The notes below the pieces were generated by a model, which had not been told where the DNA came from, searched no databases, and worked only from the letters and a program-made list of their open reading frames with translations. Shown here in pieces: positions 9,419 through 20,367 of a DNA stretch of 64,000 nucleotides. A program made the position numbers and the translations under genes. Position 1 is the first letter of the stretch; each line of letters opens with the position of its first letter. The stretch spans positions 124,001 through 188,000 of the forward strand of contig JAACJM010000175.1 in the NCBI GenBank assembly GCA_013368315.1. The letters run 5' to 3'. The DNA comes from Tetrapyrgos nigripes (Eukaryota; Basidiomycota; Agaricomycetes; Agaricales; Campanellaceae).

Positions 9419-11941
9419 TTGGCAGAAAACTTCGGAGACCATTTTCATATTGATATATTTGGTCCATTACGAACTGCGTCTATTGAAGGCTACAAATACT
9501 GGTTAACCATCGTCGACGACTGTACGCGTTGGTTAATATTATCTCCACTTAAAACAAAAGACGAAGCTTATACCCAATGGGTTACATTTACTACTGAACT
9601 ATTTACGCAATATGGTATCAAAGTTAAAATTCTACAATCAGACAATGATGCCGTATTTACTTCGGGTGCATTCAAAAACTACCTGAAAGCACAAGGTACA
9701 ATTGCACGTTATACAGTTCATGACACGCCTCAGCAAAACGGAGTTGCTGAAAACATACATCAACATATCATGAATGGTATTCGTGTTAATCTGCATACTG
9801 GAAAACTACCTAATCGTTTATGGTGGCATGCAGGACTTTATACTATGTACATACTTAATAGATCTCCGAAAACTGCATTAAAAATGCGAACTCCCTATTT
9901 TAAACGTTACGGTGTTAACGCAAACTTAGACAATCTACATAGCTTTGGTACACCTTGCATTGTATATGACGAAGCAAGAACTAGTAAACTAACTCCTAAA
10001 GGAAAACGTGGAGTTTGGTTAGGCTTTGACGATCATTCAAAAGGCCATTATGTCTACTTTGGTACTAAAGTGAATGTAGAACGCAACTTGCAATTCTTAA
10101 CGTCCAAATCGCAAGTTGAAGGGGAGTTACAAAACAAAAATCAAGAACCATTAGAAACTACAGAAGAAAATACAACTGAAACTCCAACTTCTCAGGAACA
10201 CGAACCTGAACCAATGGATGTCGACGAAGACGAAACTAAACAACCTGATGGCCCAAGACGATCAAAAAGGATCCAAGAAGCCAGAGGTTTACTCTACGAT
10301 GAAGTTGAACAAAACATTACTTTCTTCTTAACAGAATTCAATGTTTACTACGCTGATAACGTTGGCGATCCAATTTCATTCAAGGATGTACTCAATCATC
10401 CACAACGTGATGCATGGTTTGATTCCATGAAAGCTGAGATAGAATCTCTAGAAAGTCTAGGAACCTGGGAATACGTCAAACCTCCTGCTGATGCGAATAT
10501 CATTGGTTCCAGATTTGTCTACAAAACTAAGTACGAACTTGGTAAACAGACCAAATTGAAATCTAGACTAGTAGCACAAGGCTTTAGTCAACAAGAAGGC
10601 ATTGATTACTACGCAAATGATATCTTTGCCCCTGTAGCACGCATGAGCAGTACACGTTTTATACTTGCTCTTGCAGCTTCATTAGACTATGAAACTACTC
10701 AGATTGATATTAAATCTGCCTATCTTTACGGAAACGTTACTGACGAGGAAACATTATATCTTCGTCCACCTCCAGGTAATTTACTACCTAATTTACCTGA
10801 AGGCTACGTACTTAAACTCAGAAAGACTCTATATGGGTTGAAACAAGCTGGTCGTCGATGGTATGAAAAATTATGCAATATTCTCATAAAGTTACTAGGA
10901 CTTAAGAAGTCTACTTACGATAATGCGGTATTCTACCGATATCATGAGAATAAACTCATTTTAATACTATCTTGTCACGTCGATGACATTACTTTATGTA
11001 CTATCAACAAAGCTACTGCACAAGCTTTTGTTACTGCACTTAGTGGACACGTCCAAGTCACTGACGGTGGAGAAATCCACTGGATTCTTGGTATGGAGAT
11101 TCAACGAGATAGGAATAATCATACTATTAAACTCCGTCAGAAACATTACATTGAGAATATTCTCAAACGATACAATTTTGACCAATTACATGCACGCCGT
11201 ACACCTATGCTACCCGGGCAAAATCTTAGCCCTAGACCTGGGAGTGAACCGCAACGGGACGCCGCTGCTATTAAACACTATATGTCACTAGTCGGTGGTT
11301 TACGATATGTCGCTGACTGTACTAGGCCAGACATTGCATATTGTACTGGTCAACTAGCAAGATACCTTAATGATCCAGGTGAAGAGCATTACGCTGCAGC
11401 TAAACAATGCTATCTTTATCTAAAAGGAACTTGCGATTACTGGCTCAACCTAGGGAGCCCTACTATTACTTATACTTATGGATTTGCCGACTCTGATGGT
11501 ATGTCCACGTATGGCAATAAACCAATCATGGGCTATGCATTCAAATTTGCTGAATCGCTTATTTCTTGGTCAAGTAAGCGAGGCACACTGGTAACTTTAT
11601 CAGTTACTGAGGCTGAACTTCGCGCACTCGCACATGCCTCACAAGAAGCTATTTATTTGAAAGGTTTTATAGAAGAAATTCTAAATACCGAACAGGAGCC
11701 AATACTTATCAACTCAGATAGTGCATCTACTTTAGCAATTATACGTGCTCCTGAAGAACAACATACTCAGAGAACTAAGCATTTCAATATCCGTAAAAAC
11801 TTTCTTACTGATCGGATACATCAACGATACATACGAGTTAAACATGTATCAACTAATGATCAACTTGCGGATATACTTACGAAAGCTCTCTCTGCTGATA
11901 AGATCAAGTGTTTCTCCCGATTACTAGGGATATCCGCTTGA
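9419..11941 (+). CDS. copia-1 pol: integrase, reverse transcriptase, RNase H
   Basis: This is an uninterrupted frame; the readable part starts before the ATG, at about 9314 (CEDC near 9360). The integrase DDE residues are visible in HIDIFGP, LQSDNDAVF and QQNGVAEN. The RT has IDIKSAYLYGN and the catalytic box CHVDDITL, a variant of the usual YVDD. RNase H shows GFADSDGMSTYG, SVTEAELRALAHA and NSDSAST. It ends eight bases before the 3' LTR. All catalytic positions look intact, so only the upstream frame changes argue against activity. Confidence 0.95.
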   Translation: MAENFGDHFHIDIFGPLRTASIEGYKYWLTIVDDCTRWLILSPLKTKDEAYTQWVTFTTELFTQYGIKVKILQSDNDAVFTSGAFKNYLKAQGTIARYTVHDTPQQNGVAENIHQHIMNGIRVNLHTGKLPNRLWWHAGLYTMYILNRSPKTALKMRTPYFKRYGVNANLDNLHSFGTPCIVYDEARTSKLTPKGKRGVWLGFDDHSKGHYVYFGTKVNVERNLQFLTSKSQVEGELQNKNQEPLETTEENTTETPTSQEHEPEPMDVDEDETKQPDGPRRSKRIQEARGLLYDEVEQNITFFLTEFNVYYADNVGDPISFKDVLNHPQRDAWFDSMKAEIESLESLGTWEYVKPPADANIIGSRFVYKTKYELGKQTKLKSRLVAQGFSQQEGIDYYANDIFAPVARMSSTRFILALAASLDYETTQIDIKSAYLYGNVTDEETLYLRPPPGNLLPNLPEGYVLKLRKTLYGLKQAGRRWYEKLCNILIKLLGLKKSTYDNAVFYRYHENKLILILSCHVDDITLCTINKATAQAFVTALSGHVQVTDGGEIHWILGMEIQRDRNNHTIKLRQKHYIENILKRYNFDQLHARRTPMLPGQNLSPRPGSEPQRDAAAIKHYMSLVGGLRYVADCTRPDIAYCTGQLARYLNDPGEEHYAAAKQCYLYLKGTCDYWLNLGSPTITYTYGFADSDGMSTYGNKPIMGYAFKFAESLISWSSKRGTLVTLSVTEAELRALAHASQEAIYLKGFIEEILNTEQEPILINSDSASTLAIIRAPEEQHTQRTKHFNIRKNFLTDRIHQRYIRVKHVSTNDQLADILTKALSADKIKCFSRLLGISA

Positions 11942-11948
11942 AGGGGAG

Positions 11949-12183
11949 TGTTGGAATTAAGTGATAACGATCAAATTACTAAGCTACTATGCATACGGCA
12001 TCAATCAGGTACTGCGGACATACGGTCAAATGATCATACGGATATACTTAGACTATTTATATTGTTATACTACTCTGATTAATGATATATACTTGAGAGT
12101 CAAGCGAGATACGTTCGCACGCTCTTACCCCCCACTTTGTGACTCTCACTAAGACTATTCGCTAAGATAACCTAAGTCTAATA
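11949..12183 (+). repeat. 3' LTR of copia-1
   Basis: It is identical in length to the 5' LTR (235 bp) with two substitutions, and is preceded by the purine tract AAGGGGAG. The duplicated GGAGG follows at once, then Plavaka transposase coding sequence resumes on the minus strand. Confidence 0.95.
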
Positions 12184-15092
12184 GGAGGGATGGATTTCAT
12201 GTGGTAGTTTAAATAGAAGTCGCACTCGAGCCATTTGAAGACCTAAATAATATGTAGAATGAGAAAAACGCGAACTTGGAGAAAGAATCCAACTAAGTAT
12301 CCAAATGCGGAAATGAAATCACACACTGTTTAGGGGCCCCTTTCCGGCATCGGGACTAGCGACGCGGACAATCACTGTACTGGTTCTGGGTGGGGTAGGG
12401 GGCTTCACTCCTTTTGCTGTGATAGATCCTGGAATTTCCTTTGTTGCATACACCGTATCTAAACTCTTCTCATTTTCTGCCTCTGCAATGGAAGGAAGTG
12501 ATAAAACCAACTTTTTCCAACCTGGGAAACAAAGAGTCGAAAGGTAGTCCTCCGAAAAAGCCCCTATTGATTCGGATTCCAGGAAATTGCGCAAGTACCA
12601 GGTAAACCATTCTCCACAGTGGAAGTCAGCATTTATCTGGCCGACGGTGATTGCGGGAAGTGGCAGCTTCTTAGCGTAAATGATCTTGGGTCCAGAGCTC
12701 AGAAGCTGTGCAGCATCACTGCTTTCATCGCCGCCGTCATCCTCCACAAGTTCTTCCTCCCCATCATCCTCCTTCCCAGCTCTCAGCTCCTCTTCTACCT
12801 TCAACCTATAACCCGGCATAACCCAGCCCATATACTGGTCACATATATGGATGGCCTCCTGTCTAGCAAGCCACGTTGTCATTTGTGGTTGGAAATTTCG
12901 TTTGTTGGATGCTCGATAGCCGACTTTGGCAAGATCTATGTGGAGGCGCTCAGAGGATTCGGAATTGAAGCCATCATTGGTGCCACGAGAACGTATGCTT
13001 TCAACATAATGAGAAACATTGTGGAGTTTGCTGATATTGAAATGGTCTCTGATCCCTAGTTTGCAGAAAATCTCCTTCTTCTCATGAAAAGATACCCAAG
13101 CGGCGTCCATAGCGTCTAATGAATCATCTGTATGAACCTCGAAATGAGCATAGTACATGAAGTCTGCTAGTGCTCGCACTGCCTCCAAGACTTTAGCGTC
13201 CACAGCACCAGCCAAAAGTCCGGGAAAAACTTTTGCCATTGCTCTGTATTCATTTCCTGTCCACTGAGTTACAGAGGAGATGCCTTTGGAGAAGTGCCGG
13301 AGGGTAGGATGTGGGGTCATGGTACGAAACCTGTTATCTATTTCCTTCTCTGCTAACTTCTGCTCTCCTATAGCAACCTGTGCCCACTTGGCAACATGGT
13401 CACCGAAAACACCTTTGTGTAACTGGTGTAGCAGGTCCGGGGTTATGCACTCGAAGATATTGCAATGAGGTAAGTCTCGCCAGAAAGGATTGACAGGACG
13501 AAGGTTCTGATTCTCGAACTCTTCAGGCTTCTCCCCCTGGGACTCTGCCAATAGAGTTGATAGTGTCACTGATGGATACCGAGGTAAGCTGTACTTTGGT
13601 TCTTCGCGTTCTTTGGGACTGACAGTGCATCTAGGGCAGGAGTTTTCCTTGCAGCAGCAAATTAGACACTGCTCCGGATAATCCGCTATATATGCCGCCA
13701 GCAAAGGATACACCAGCCGTTCGTACCCATCAGCACACACCATTCTAATCCCATCTCGACCTGCTTCCTCCAAGGGAGCCAAGATGGTCTTCATACAATC
13801 ATGGAAGAGCTGGTGTCCCATCTCTGAGCGTTTCTTTTTTGAGAAACACTCGAGTTTGGAGACTGGGATGTATCCAAGGAGTAGGAATGCACGAGACGAA
13901 GGTTTGCGTCTCAGGCCCTTTTCAATATTTCCAATGCTGATATACACGGGCCAGGCCTTTTTATCACTGCTAAATGTTGAGAGCTGTGTTTGGTCAGAGG
14001 CGATTATCACAGCGGCAATAGTACCAAGTGCATTGGGTAATTTTGTCTAAACTCATCACAGTGAGTACTTAGTTAGTATGTAAGAATGATAAACACATAC
14101 TTGTGTATCCCACCACCAATTACATGTCCACATTTCACTATATTCGCGATTTGTCATGTCCTCATTCTTGAAATGGCGTACTGGCGCATATTGCTGGTGA
14201 TCCCGAAACTCAACATTTCCCATCAACTCCTTCACCAAGTCTACAAGGTCCCTATGCCATAGCTCCAGGATTTCTGAACGAGGCTTTCCGTCGGCATCCA
14301 CCAAGTCCCCCTCAATGCGAATAGGTGTAAACTTGAAGGCTGCTCCCCGTTCAAGAGAGTCAACAAGGTGAAGGAGGGTGCGACTGTTGTGAAAAGATGG
14401 TTGGAGATCATCTCGTACCTGTAGGTCAATTTTAGCAAAATATAATGACGCTGATAGAACCTACTGTTTCTAGTTTGCAAAACTCGTCTATCTTCTTCTG
14501 ACTGACTCCAGCATTCATCAACCACCTGGCCAGTTCCCATTCCTTTTCAGATTGAAACGGGGTCCAAGGGTCTTCATTCCTGGCCATTTGCGACTGGTAC
14601 GTTGTTTCGAAACTGATAGGAACAGGTTTATTGTTAAGTGGCATGCCTACAGAGCCAGGATACTGCATGGCATAGATGTAGCCATCATCCTCGTATACAG
14701 ACTTTGGATCATTGGCTGTATCATCCTCGACATCTTCCACACTAGCCTGTTTGGAGTTAGAGGGTGTACTAGTGATGACTGGCTCCACCACCATATCTTC
14801 TGGGAAGTCCTCGTAGTCATTATGTGGTGGTACTGTGGGTTCCTCATCTATATCAGAGTCGGGTTCATTGAAGGTATCTTCATCTTTTCTGCAACAAAAG
14901 TTGGTCTGGGAGATGTGTGCTCGCAATGCTCTGTCATCACCCACAACAGAGCGACAATAAGGACACTGGACTGGCATGGGTAGGAGGAATGGTTCAGTGT
15001 TCGGAACTGAACCAAAATGCTAAAAATTTTTTGTTTAGTTACTAAATTCTAACACCAGCAACACAACGCCACTGTGACTGTGTTTCATTAAT

Positions 15093-17233
15093 GTGGGTGG
15101 CCCTTTCTTCGTTCCTTCAACCACTACTTCTATGTCAACCAGCTGGTTAAAACACAAAGCTCCCCCACAGGCTAGCGGTGAGGAGTCCTCAGATGGAGAT
15201 GTTCATTCCCATGCTTCTATCTGCCAGCTTCGCTCCAAAAAACCTACTGCTCAGCCAGCCAGAAAAAAGGCGAATGGTAGGGCACCTTCTGACAAGCAGC
15301 ACCAAGGCATGTGTTTATCAGTACTGGAAGTTGTCAAGGACTTACTAACTGTGAAAATATAGGCAAAGAGAACCAAAAGGCGCTGCTTGCTCGCTTGGAA
15401 CGAGAGGCAAAGGAACTCCGAGAAAAAATGACAGGTCAGGAACAAGGACTTTATTCTCATCATAGTACATATGCTAACATCTTCTACTAGCAGCTACTCA
15501 AGCTGATGATGACGAGGAGGCTTCCACAGCTGATGCAGAAGTTGACGAGGATGAAGACAGCATGCAAGTTGATGTTGAAAGTGAAGATGGGTTTGAATAC
15601 AGTGACTGTCCTGGTATTCGTTTCACACCTGCATCTGCAGTAAGGATTTGTACTTGACTTGTGTTTCGCTTTTTAAACTTCTATCAGATTACCACTATGC
15701 CTACCATAACAACTCCTGCTCCGACCCACCTCGATTTGAGGCATATTCGCCGCAAGGATTCAGCCAAGGCCCTGCCTAAAACACCTCGCCATGCATACAT
15801 GTCAACGCCTGTCCAGAACGACTCAGAGCCTGAAGATTTTAGTGAGGATATTTTCACGCAAGGACAAAATCAGGTGCGCCTAATTAACTTCTTTATTCTT
15901 CAGTTGTCACTAATTTCTTTTCTAGTTATCATCGCCTGCCCCTCAAGCTGTGCAAGCACAGCAGGTGAGTCTCCCCAGGTAGTACTTAGTGCTTTTCTGA
16001 CAATGCCCTTGTCAGCAATCATCGCCAACAGCCACATCAGCAACATCATTCTCAGCAACTGCCACGTCATTGTCCGCTGTCTCACCCAAGCCCACCAACA
16101 CCAATTCCAATGAACTCCCTTTCCTTTCCTTTAAACCAAAGTACCAGCCTAGTGGTAGACCTAAAGCAGAAGATTATGATTCTGACGGCAACGCTATCAT
16201 TCTTCGCGCCTGCACTTATTACGAGAGCAAGGTGATAGGTGTCCAAGGCTTTCCAAATCATGCAACTATGATTGGATGGGCTAGAAAGGCATTCTGCGAT
16301 GCTTGTAGGGTTGCGGACAAGCAGTATCAGATTGATTCAAGGGTTGAGGGATTGGTATGTGGTTGTTATCTTGGAGTCCAGCCTACTGATAACTGTTCCT
16401 AGATTCGTAACCGTGGTAGTCGTGTTCGAGGTGACATGCTCAAGTTCATTGAAGAAGCTATAATCTCTACATTTGGCTTTAAGAAAGATACAAGCAAAAA
16501 GTCAAAGCGTGAGATGCTCGCTCTCTATGAGAGATTATCTGACAACATGACTTTTGTGTTTAAAGTAAGTTTGTCTTCCTTGCTTCACCTATCTGAATTG
16601 TGTGATACTGATAGATTTGCAACAGGACACTGTCAAGCGCACAGGGTTCGCTGAGAACCCCGTTTTCCAGCTCATTCTTCGTCTCACATGCTTTGCAAAA
16701 GGCCAAGACTCTCGTGGAATAGTCTTTGCCCGCTTTTTTAACCCTCTCTCTCTCGAAACCCTGGCTTTGTTTATGACACAGGTACAGTTTTCTCTCGCTC
16801 ATGGTAGAATTTGCTAACGATTTTTCATTTTAGATTACCCATGTCATGCATCAGTGGTCCACTGGCTTCTACATCAAGGCAGGTCCTTTTACCGAGACGG
16901 GTACCAAGGACATCCATGCCAAGCATCTCAAAGAACTCCAGAATTGGCAAAGACTCAATGAACGCGTCGTTACAAATATTCGATCGCGAATGTATTTAAA
17001 AGCCCGGTAAGTTATCCTCACTCCTTACATACAGTCTACTAATAAGCATAATTCTTAGTGAGAAAGCTGGCATTGACCCCCCCTCAATCAAGCCAGTGAT
17101 TACCGGAGAACTTGAGACACGCTTAGCAGAGGAATTGGCCGGTCGCACCGGTGACACTGATACTGAGGAGGAGGATTTCGAGGAGGGAGGAGGACAGAAT
17201 TGTGATGAGGCACCTGCTGGTACAGCATCGTAG
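15093..17233 (+). CDS. DUF6532-like protein carried by the Plavaka element
   Basis: This gene has about nine exons and is divergent from the transposase, whose ATG is 116 bp away. The first exon may start at 15093 or at the in-frame MSTSWLKHK (15135). The N-terminal half is low complexity and acidic (DEDEDSMQVDVESEDG). The C-terminal half is folded, with SDGNAIILRACTYYESKVIG, GFPNHATMIGWARKAFCDAC and TGFYIKAGPFTETGTKDIH, which I match to DUF6532, a basidiomycete domain of unknown function. It stops at TAG 17231. The first intron (15307-15362) is GC-AG (CAAG|GCATGT...ATAG), the others GT-AG. Lying inside the TIRs, it is probably an accessory gene of the transposon. Its function is unknown. Confidence 0.7.
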
Positions 17234-17234
17234 A

Positions 17235-17586
17235 CTTTCCTTGTACATAGTATTTATAATAGATATCCATTGTTCTCTCCTCTATACAACGGACTGCAAA
17301 ATGCCCCGGGGATTCTAATAGTAGGTTTTCAGTCTCACCTATGGTGTCTACCTCTCGATCTATAGGATACTGAGTCCAAATAGGTTTTGTAGAATCCATA
17401 CACTATACAGTACGTAGCTATTAATACAGGGGATACGGAGATATGAGTGAAGTTTACCTAATGCTACAGATCAATGTGACTATACTACGGAGTACTACGT
17501 AGCTCTCGATAATCGGGGACCTTACAACGCAGCTATCATCACTATGGTGCCTATGTTGTACTAAGTACAAACTTTATTTTTTCCCG
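17235..17586. other. Right terminal region of the Plavaka element
   Basis: No gene is seen between the DUF6532 stop codon and the right TIR. The sequence has several TACGTAG / GTAC short motifs (17410-17520) typical of a transposon subterminal region, but no long repeat. Confidence 0.4.
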
Positions 17587-17606
17587 ATGGAAGGCATCGA
17601 AAGTAC

Positions 17607-18114
17607 GTGTTCTCCTCAATGGCACCAATGAGGATATACCCTAACATACCGCGATCGTCAGTCAATCACAGTCAACACTACATACCACACATAGGACCAC
17701 TCATCCTGATCTTAAAACCAAGATATCAGACTTACCAGCATTATTAACAACTACATCGACCCTTCCATAAATCTCCACCGCCTTCTGAGCAACGTCCTTC
17801 AACGTATCCAACGGTGCAATAACATCCAACTCCAGCGTATCAGCTCCTTTAGCTTTGAGGTCATCCAGTGCACCGATCGATCTTGCTCGAGCAGTCGCGA
17901 TGACTTTGTCTCCCCTCGCTAGTGCGGCTAGGGTCAATTGGTGTCCGAGGCCGGTTCTACAATATACAACGAGTAAAGGAAAAAGAGTTGGTTGGTTGGA
18001 CAGTCAGTGACTGAGGTTCAGGAATTTGAAGGGTGGACGTAGTGGAGTAGAAACGCACGAGGTCCCAGTGATGAGCCAGACAAGCTGCTGTTGCTGTTGT
18101 GGTTGTGAAGACAT
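17607..18114 (-). pseudogene. SDR oxidoreductase copy 1, 5' half
   Basis: Exon 1 is 18114-18059, exon 2 is 17956-17736 and exon 3 is 17640-17607. They encode an N-terminus with a Gln run (MSSQPQQQQQQLVWLITGTS), the NAD(P)-binding ITGTSTGLG turn split by intron 1, RGDKVIATAR and the NNAG motif. Exon boundaries match copy 3 exactly, but exon 1 is 9 nt longer because of extra Gln codons. The remaining exons are at 5666-6440, beyond the Plavaka insertion. The transcript would run into the transposon, so the gene is dead. Confidence 0.9.
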
Positions 18115-18206
18115 GACAGTGAATTCGATAATCTTGGTTTTGAGTGAAGAGAGAAAAAAGAATAAAGAGGCTTTGACCTTGTCAAACTCCTAGTGCTTTC
18201 GGTGGG

Positions 18207-18215
18207 CTTTTATAT
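18207..18215 (-). promoter_or_regulatory. TATA box, SDR copy 1
   Basis: ATATAAAAG lies about 95 nt upstream of the ATG on the minus strand. The position and sequence are kept in copies 2 and 3. Confidence 0.55.
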
Positions 18216-18708
18216 GGTCAAAAATGACAATAAAAAATTGCAGACGGTTTTTCAAGACGTGTAATCAGCACTAATGTGACACGGGCTTGGCGCAGTGTTG
18301 GACTGAGTTGAGTAACTGAGTGACATTTTGGATAGCAACCGTAAAAGTGGATTTTGAGTCGGTCTTCAGTCGCTCAGGAGCCAGTCCAGTTGCAGTGAAA
18401 TTTGAAGGAGTGAATGTAGCTATAGGTCAATTACATGGTATTTTGATGTTTTCATTGGGCTTCCCACGCCCGGCGACACTTCCGGGTGTGCGATTTGTCA
18501 GATGTGACTGCACATCGCCGAGGTATGCCGTGCGCCTATTCACCAGCCACCACTTCCTCCAACTCCGTGAAAGCCTTCGCAAGCGATCTATTTCCAAGGT
18601 ACAGATCTGACAAATCTCACACCTTTTGTATGAAAGCACTTTGCGGACAGCATGCCTATTTTCAATTGCCATGGCATATGTTGGGCATATGTTACTTATC
18701 AAAAGGGT

Positions 18709-19070
18709 GTGGGCCAGCGCTCCGCGTGGCGAGTACGAGGCGACAGGGCTCACTACAAACTTTAAGGGTCAATGCAGTAAGGAAGGGGCAGACGCAGAAA
18801 GAGGACCGAGGACCGAAAACGAAACATGATGGCCGTCGAAGTAAACGGAGGAAAAAGAGCATCAAGTAAAACAGACAATACGAGCATTGAAGGACTTCAT
18901 GGTGGTGCCACGAGTCTAGGATGCTGATCGCTGACGAAAAGGAAATATGAATGGGTGAAAATGGAACAAAATAGGAGAGAACGGGAATAACCGGGTACGG
19001 AATAGGCATAGCCACAAGCAGAAAGTGAGTGTAAAGAACTCAGCCTCATTCTTCGGCCTCGTAATCTTGC
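18709..19070 (+). repeat. MITE-like repeat, CTCGTAAT family
   Basis: The head is GTGTGGGCCAGCGCTCC then GAGTACGAGGC. The tail is CATAGCCACAAGCAGAAAG then CAGCCTCATTC and GGCCTCGTAAT. Head and tail match 3338-3650. It lies upstream of SDR copy 1 and is non-coding. Confidence 0.55.
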
Positions 19071-19460
19071 GGGTGAGTGGTTTTCACGACAAATACGAAT
19101 TTTGCCGAGTACTAGTTTGGTAACAGTATCAGACTTATCTCGCGCACTAATGTGAGTCTGTGGAATGAAAATCGACTCTTGAATCCAGTGATTGTTCATG
19201 TCCTCGTCAGGTGTAAGGTTTCAGACCAAGTCTCATTCATGGCACCGGCAGTCAAGTCGGTTTGTCCTGTACTCCCCTCAAAAACTTCAAATCCGATTCC
19301 CCTCAACATGAATTCGCAACTCCTTCTGAGAGCCTTCAAGTTCAAAGCCTTCCTTCCCCTCCTTTTGCCCTCCTTATCCAGCACTTCCTCACATGATTGG
19401 GGCAAACTCTTCTACACCATCGCCTCCTTCTTCGTTCTCTAGTCGTTCTCACCTTCTTCC
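19071..19460. other. No gene seen
   Basis: The stretch between a MITE and an SDR fragment has only short reading frames without recognisable domains. Nothing is supported. Confidence 0.3.
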
Positions 19461-19550
19461 ATTATTAACAACCGCAGCCCTTCCATAAATCCTCACCGCC
19501 TTCTGAGCAACGTCTTTCAACGTATCTGACGGTGCAGTAACATCATCAGC
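19461..19550 (-). pseudogene. SDR exon 2 fragment (fourth copy)
   Basis: About 90 bp correspond to the end of SDR exon 2: the run from CATTATTAACAAC through CGTCTTTCAACGTATC aligns with 17740-17815, with several changes and small deletions. No other exons are found nearby, so this is an isolated relic of an additional copy. Confidence 0.7.
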
Positions 19551-20367
19551 CAATATTCGCAGTGCAGAATACTGCTCGACTGGAGTTGCTGTACGTGGAC
19601 TTATTCTATTCGTGGACTTATTCTATTGTTTATTCTGTGTCTTTCTTCCTCTCTCTTCGTGCTTATGATCCTTATATTGTCTCCCTCCACACACCGTCGC
19701 TTTCACCGGTAGTGTCGGTGACGACGACTTTGCTGAACATCTCAAAGCTGCGAACAGACGAGAAGGCATGTTTCATGATCACTTGAATCAGGTTAGCACT
19801 GAAGGAGAGACGATGGGTGCGTGTGCAGTTGTTGTGAATGGGAGTAACTTATCCGTATCATTAATAACTACACACCGGTATATGGAGCATGAGATACGCA
19901 CCATATACACTTTTGTGGGGGGAAGTCCTGGAAAGTCGCACTACATTAGTAGTATCGCTATTGTATAAGATACAAGGATATGTGATACTTATACCTTGCA
20001 TCCAACTTTTTGCCATCTTGTTTTGATGATTGATACCACGACCTTTGTTCTATCAGAAATCTGACCTATAATAGCGGCAACTTATACATCCCTTTCTAAT
20101 TGTAAACGACTGATAATGATTGATTCTTTTTGGGGTGGCACTCAAGTTTGCTGCCATCTTAGTACTCACGGGGCTACGTATCATGCAATAGTAGTGTTAT
20201 TGGCACTAGCTGTGATCTGATGACGCAGTTCGGGTGATTGCCACTGTCGAGCCACTGTTCTGTAAGGTTCTACCACTCGGGCTCTCAGTCGCGCTCGAGT
20301 CCCGCTGATGGCTGATTCCATTCAAAGCATCCTATGGTGTATCTACACGTCGCAGAAAACAAATCAC

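Larger units (their letters stand above)
7148..12183 (+). mobile_element. Ty1/copia retrotransposon (copia-1)
   Basis: This is a complete element with 235-bp LTRs (7148-7382 and 11949-12183) that differ at two positions. A 5-bp TSD, GGAGG, lies at 7143-7147 and 12184-12188. After the 5' LTR comes GGTTATGGGCCCG, resembling the half-initiator-tRNA-Met primer site known from copia (inference). Before the 3' LTR is the purine tract GAAGGGGAG. The domain order gag, protease, integrase, RT, RNase H is the copia order. It interrupts the last exon of the Plavaka transposase. The near-identical LTRs imply a recent insertion, yet two frame changes break the polyprotein. Confidence 0.95.
6778..14977 (-). 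pseudogene. Plavaka transposase, interrupted by copia
   Basis: This is a cut-and-paste transposase of the basidiomycete Plavaka family. Exon 1 (14977-14465) starts MPVQCPYCRSVVGDDRALRA, a C2H2-type finger, followed by an acidic stretch and the conserved EWELARWLMNAGVSQKKIDE. Exon 2 is 14418 to about 14100. Exon 3 (about 14049-12320) holds the core with IIASDQTQLS, a cysteine cluster near 13650 and TPDLLHQLHKGVFGDH. The last exon starts near 12232 (ARVRLLFKLPHEIHP) and is cut by the copia element at 12184-12188. It resumes at 7147 with LLAFVDWFTPF and TCHLVPDFG, a basic tail, and stop TAG at 6778-6780. A frame change near 7060, between GMYQLSYT and TCHLVPDFG, suggests an extra defect or an unrecognised intron. 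Confidence 0.85.
6502..17586 (-). mobile_element. Plavaka-type DNA transposon with nested copia
   Basis: The left end is CAGGAAAAAATAAAT (6502) and the right end, read on the minus strand, is CGGGAAAAAATAAAG (17586): 14-bp TIRs with one mismatch. AT flanks both sides (6500-6501, 17587-17588), fitting the short TSD of CACTA/CMC-like elements, though a 2-bp match is weak. Both flanks are SDR copy 1 intron sequence, contiguous in copies 2 and 3, so the insertion is certain. Inside are a minus-strand transposase, a plus-strand DUF6532 gene and a copia element (7148-12183). Without copia the element is about 6.0 kb. Confidence 0.8.

Noticed and set aside
12619..13059. 146-residue plus-strand frame
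   Set aside because: It is antisense to exon 3 of the Plavaka transposase, which has clear family motifs.
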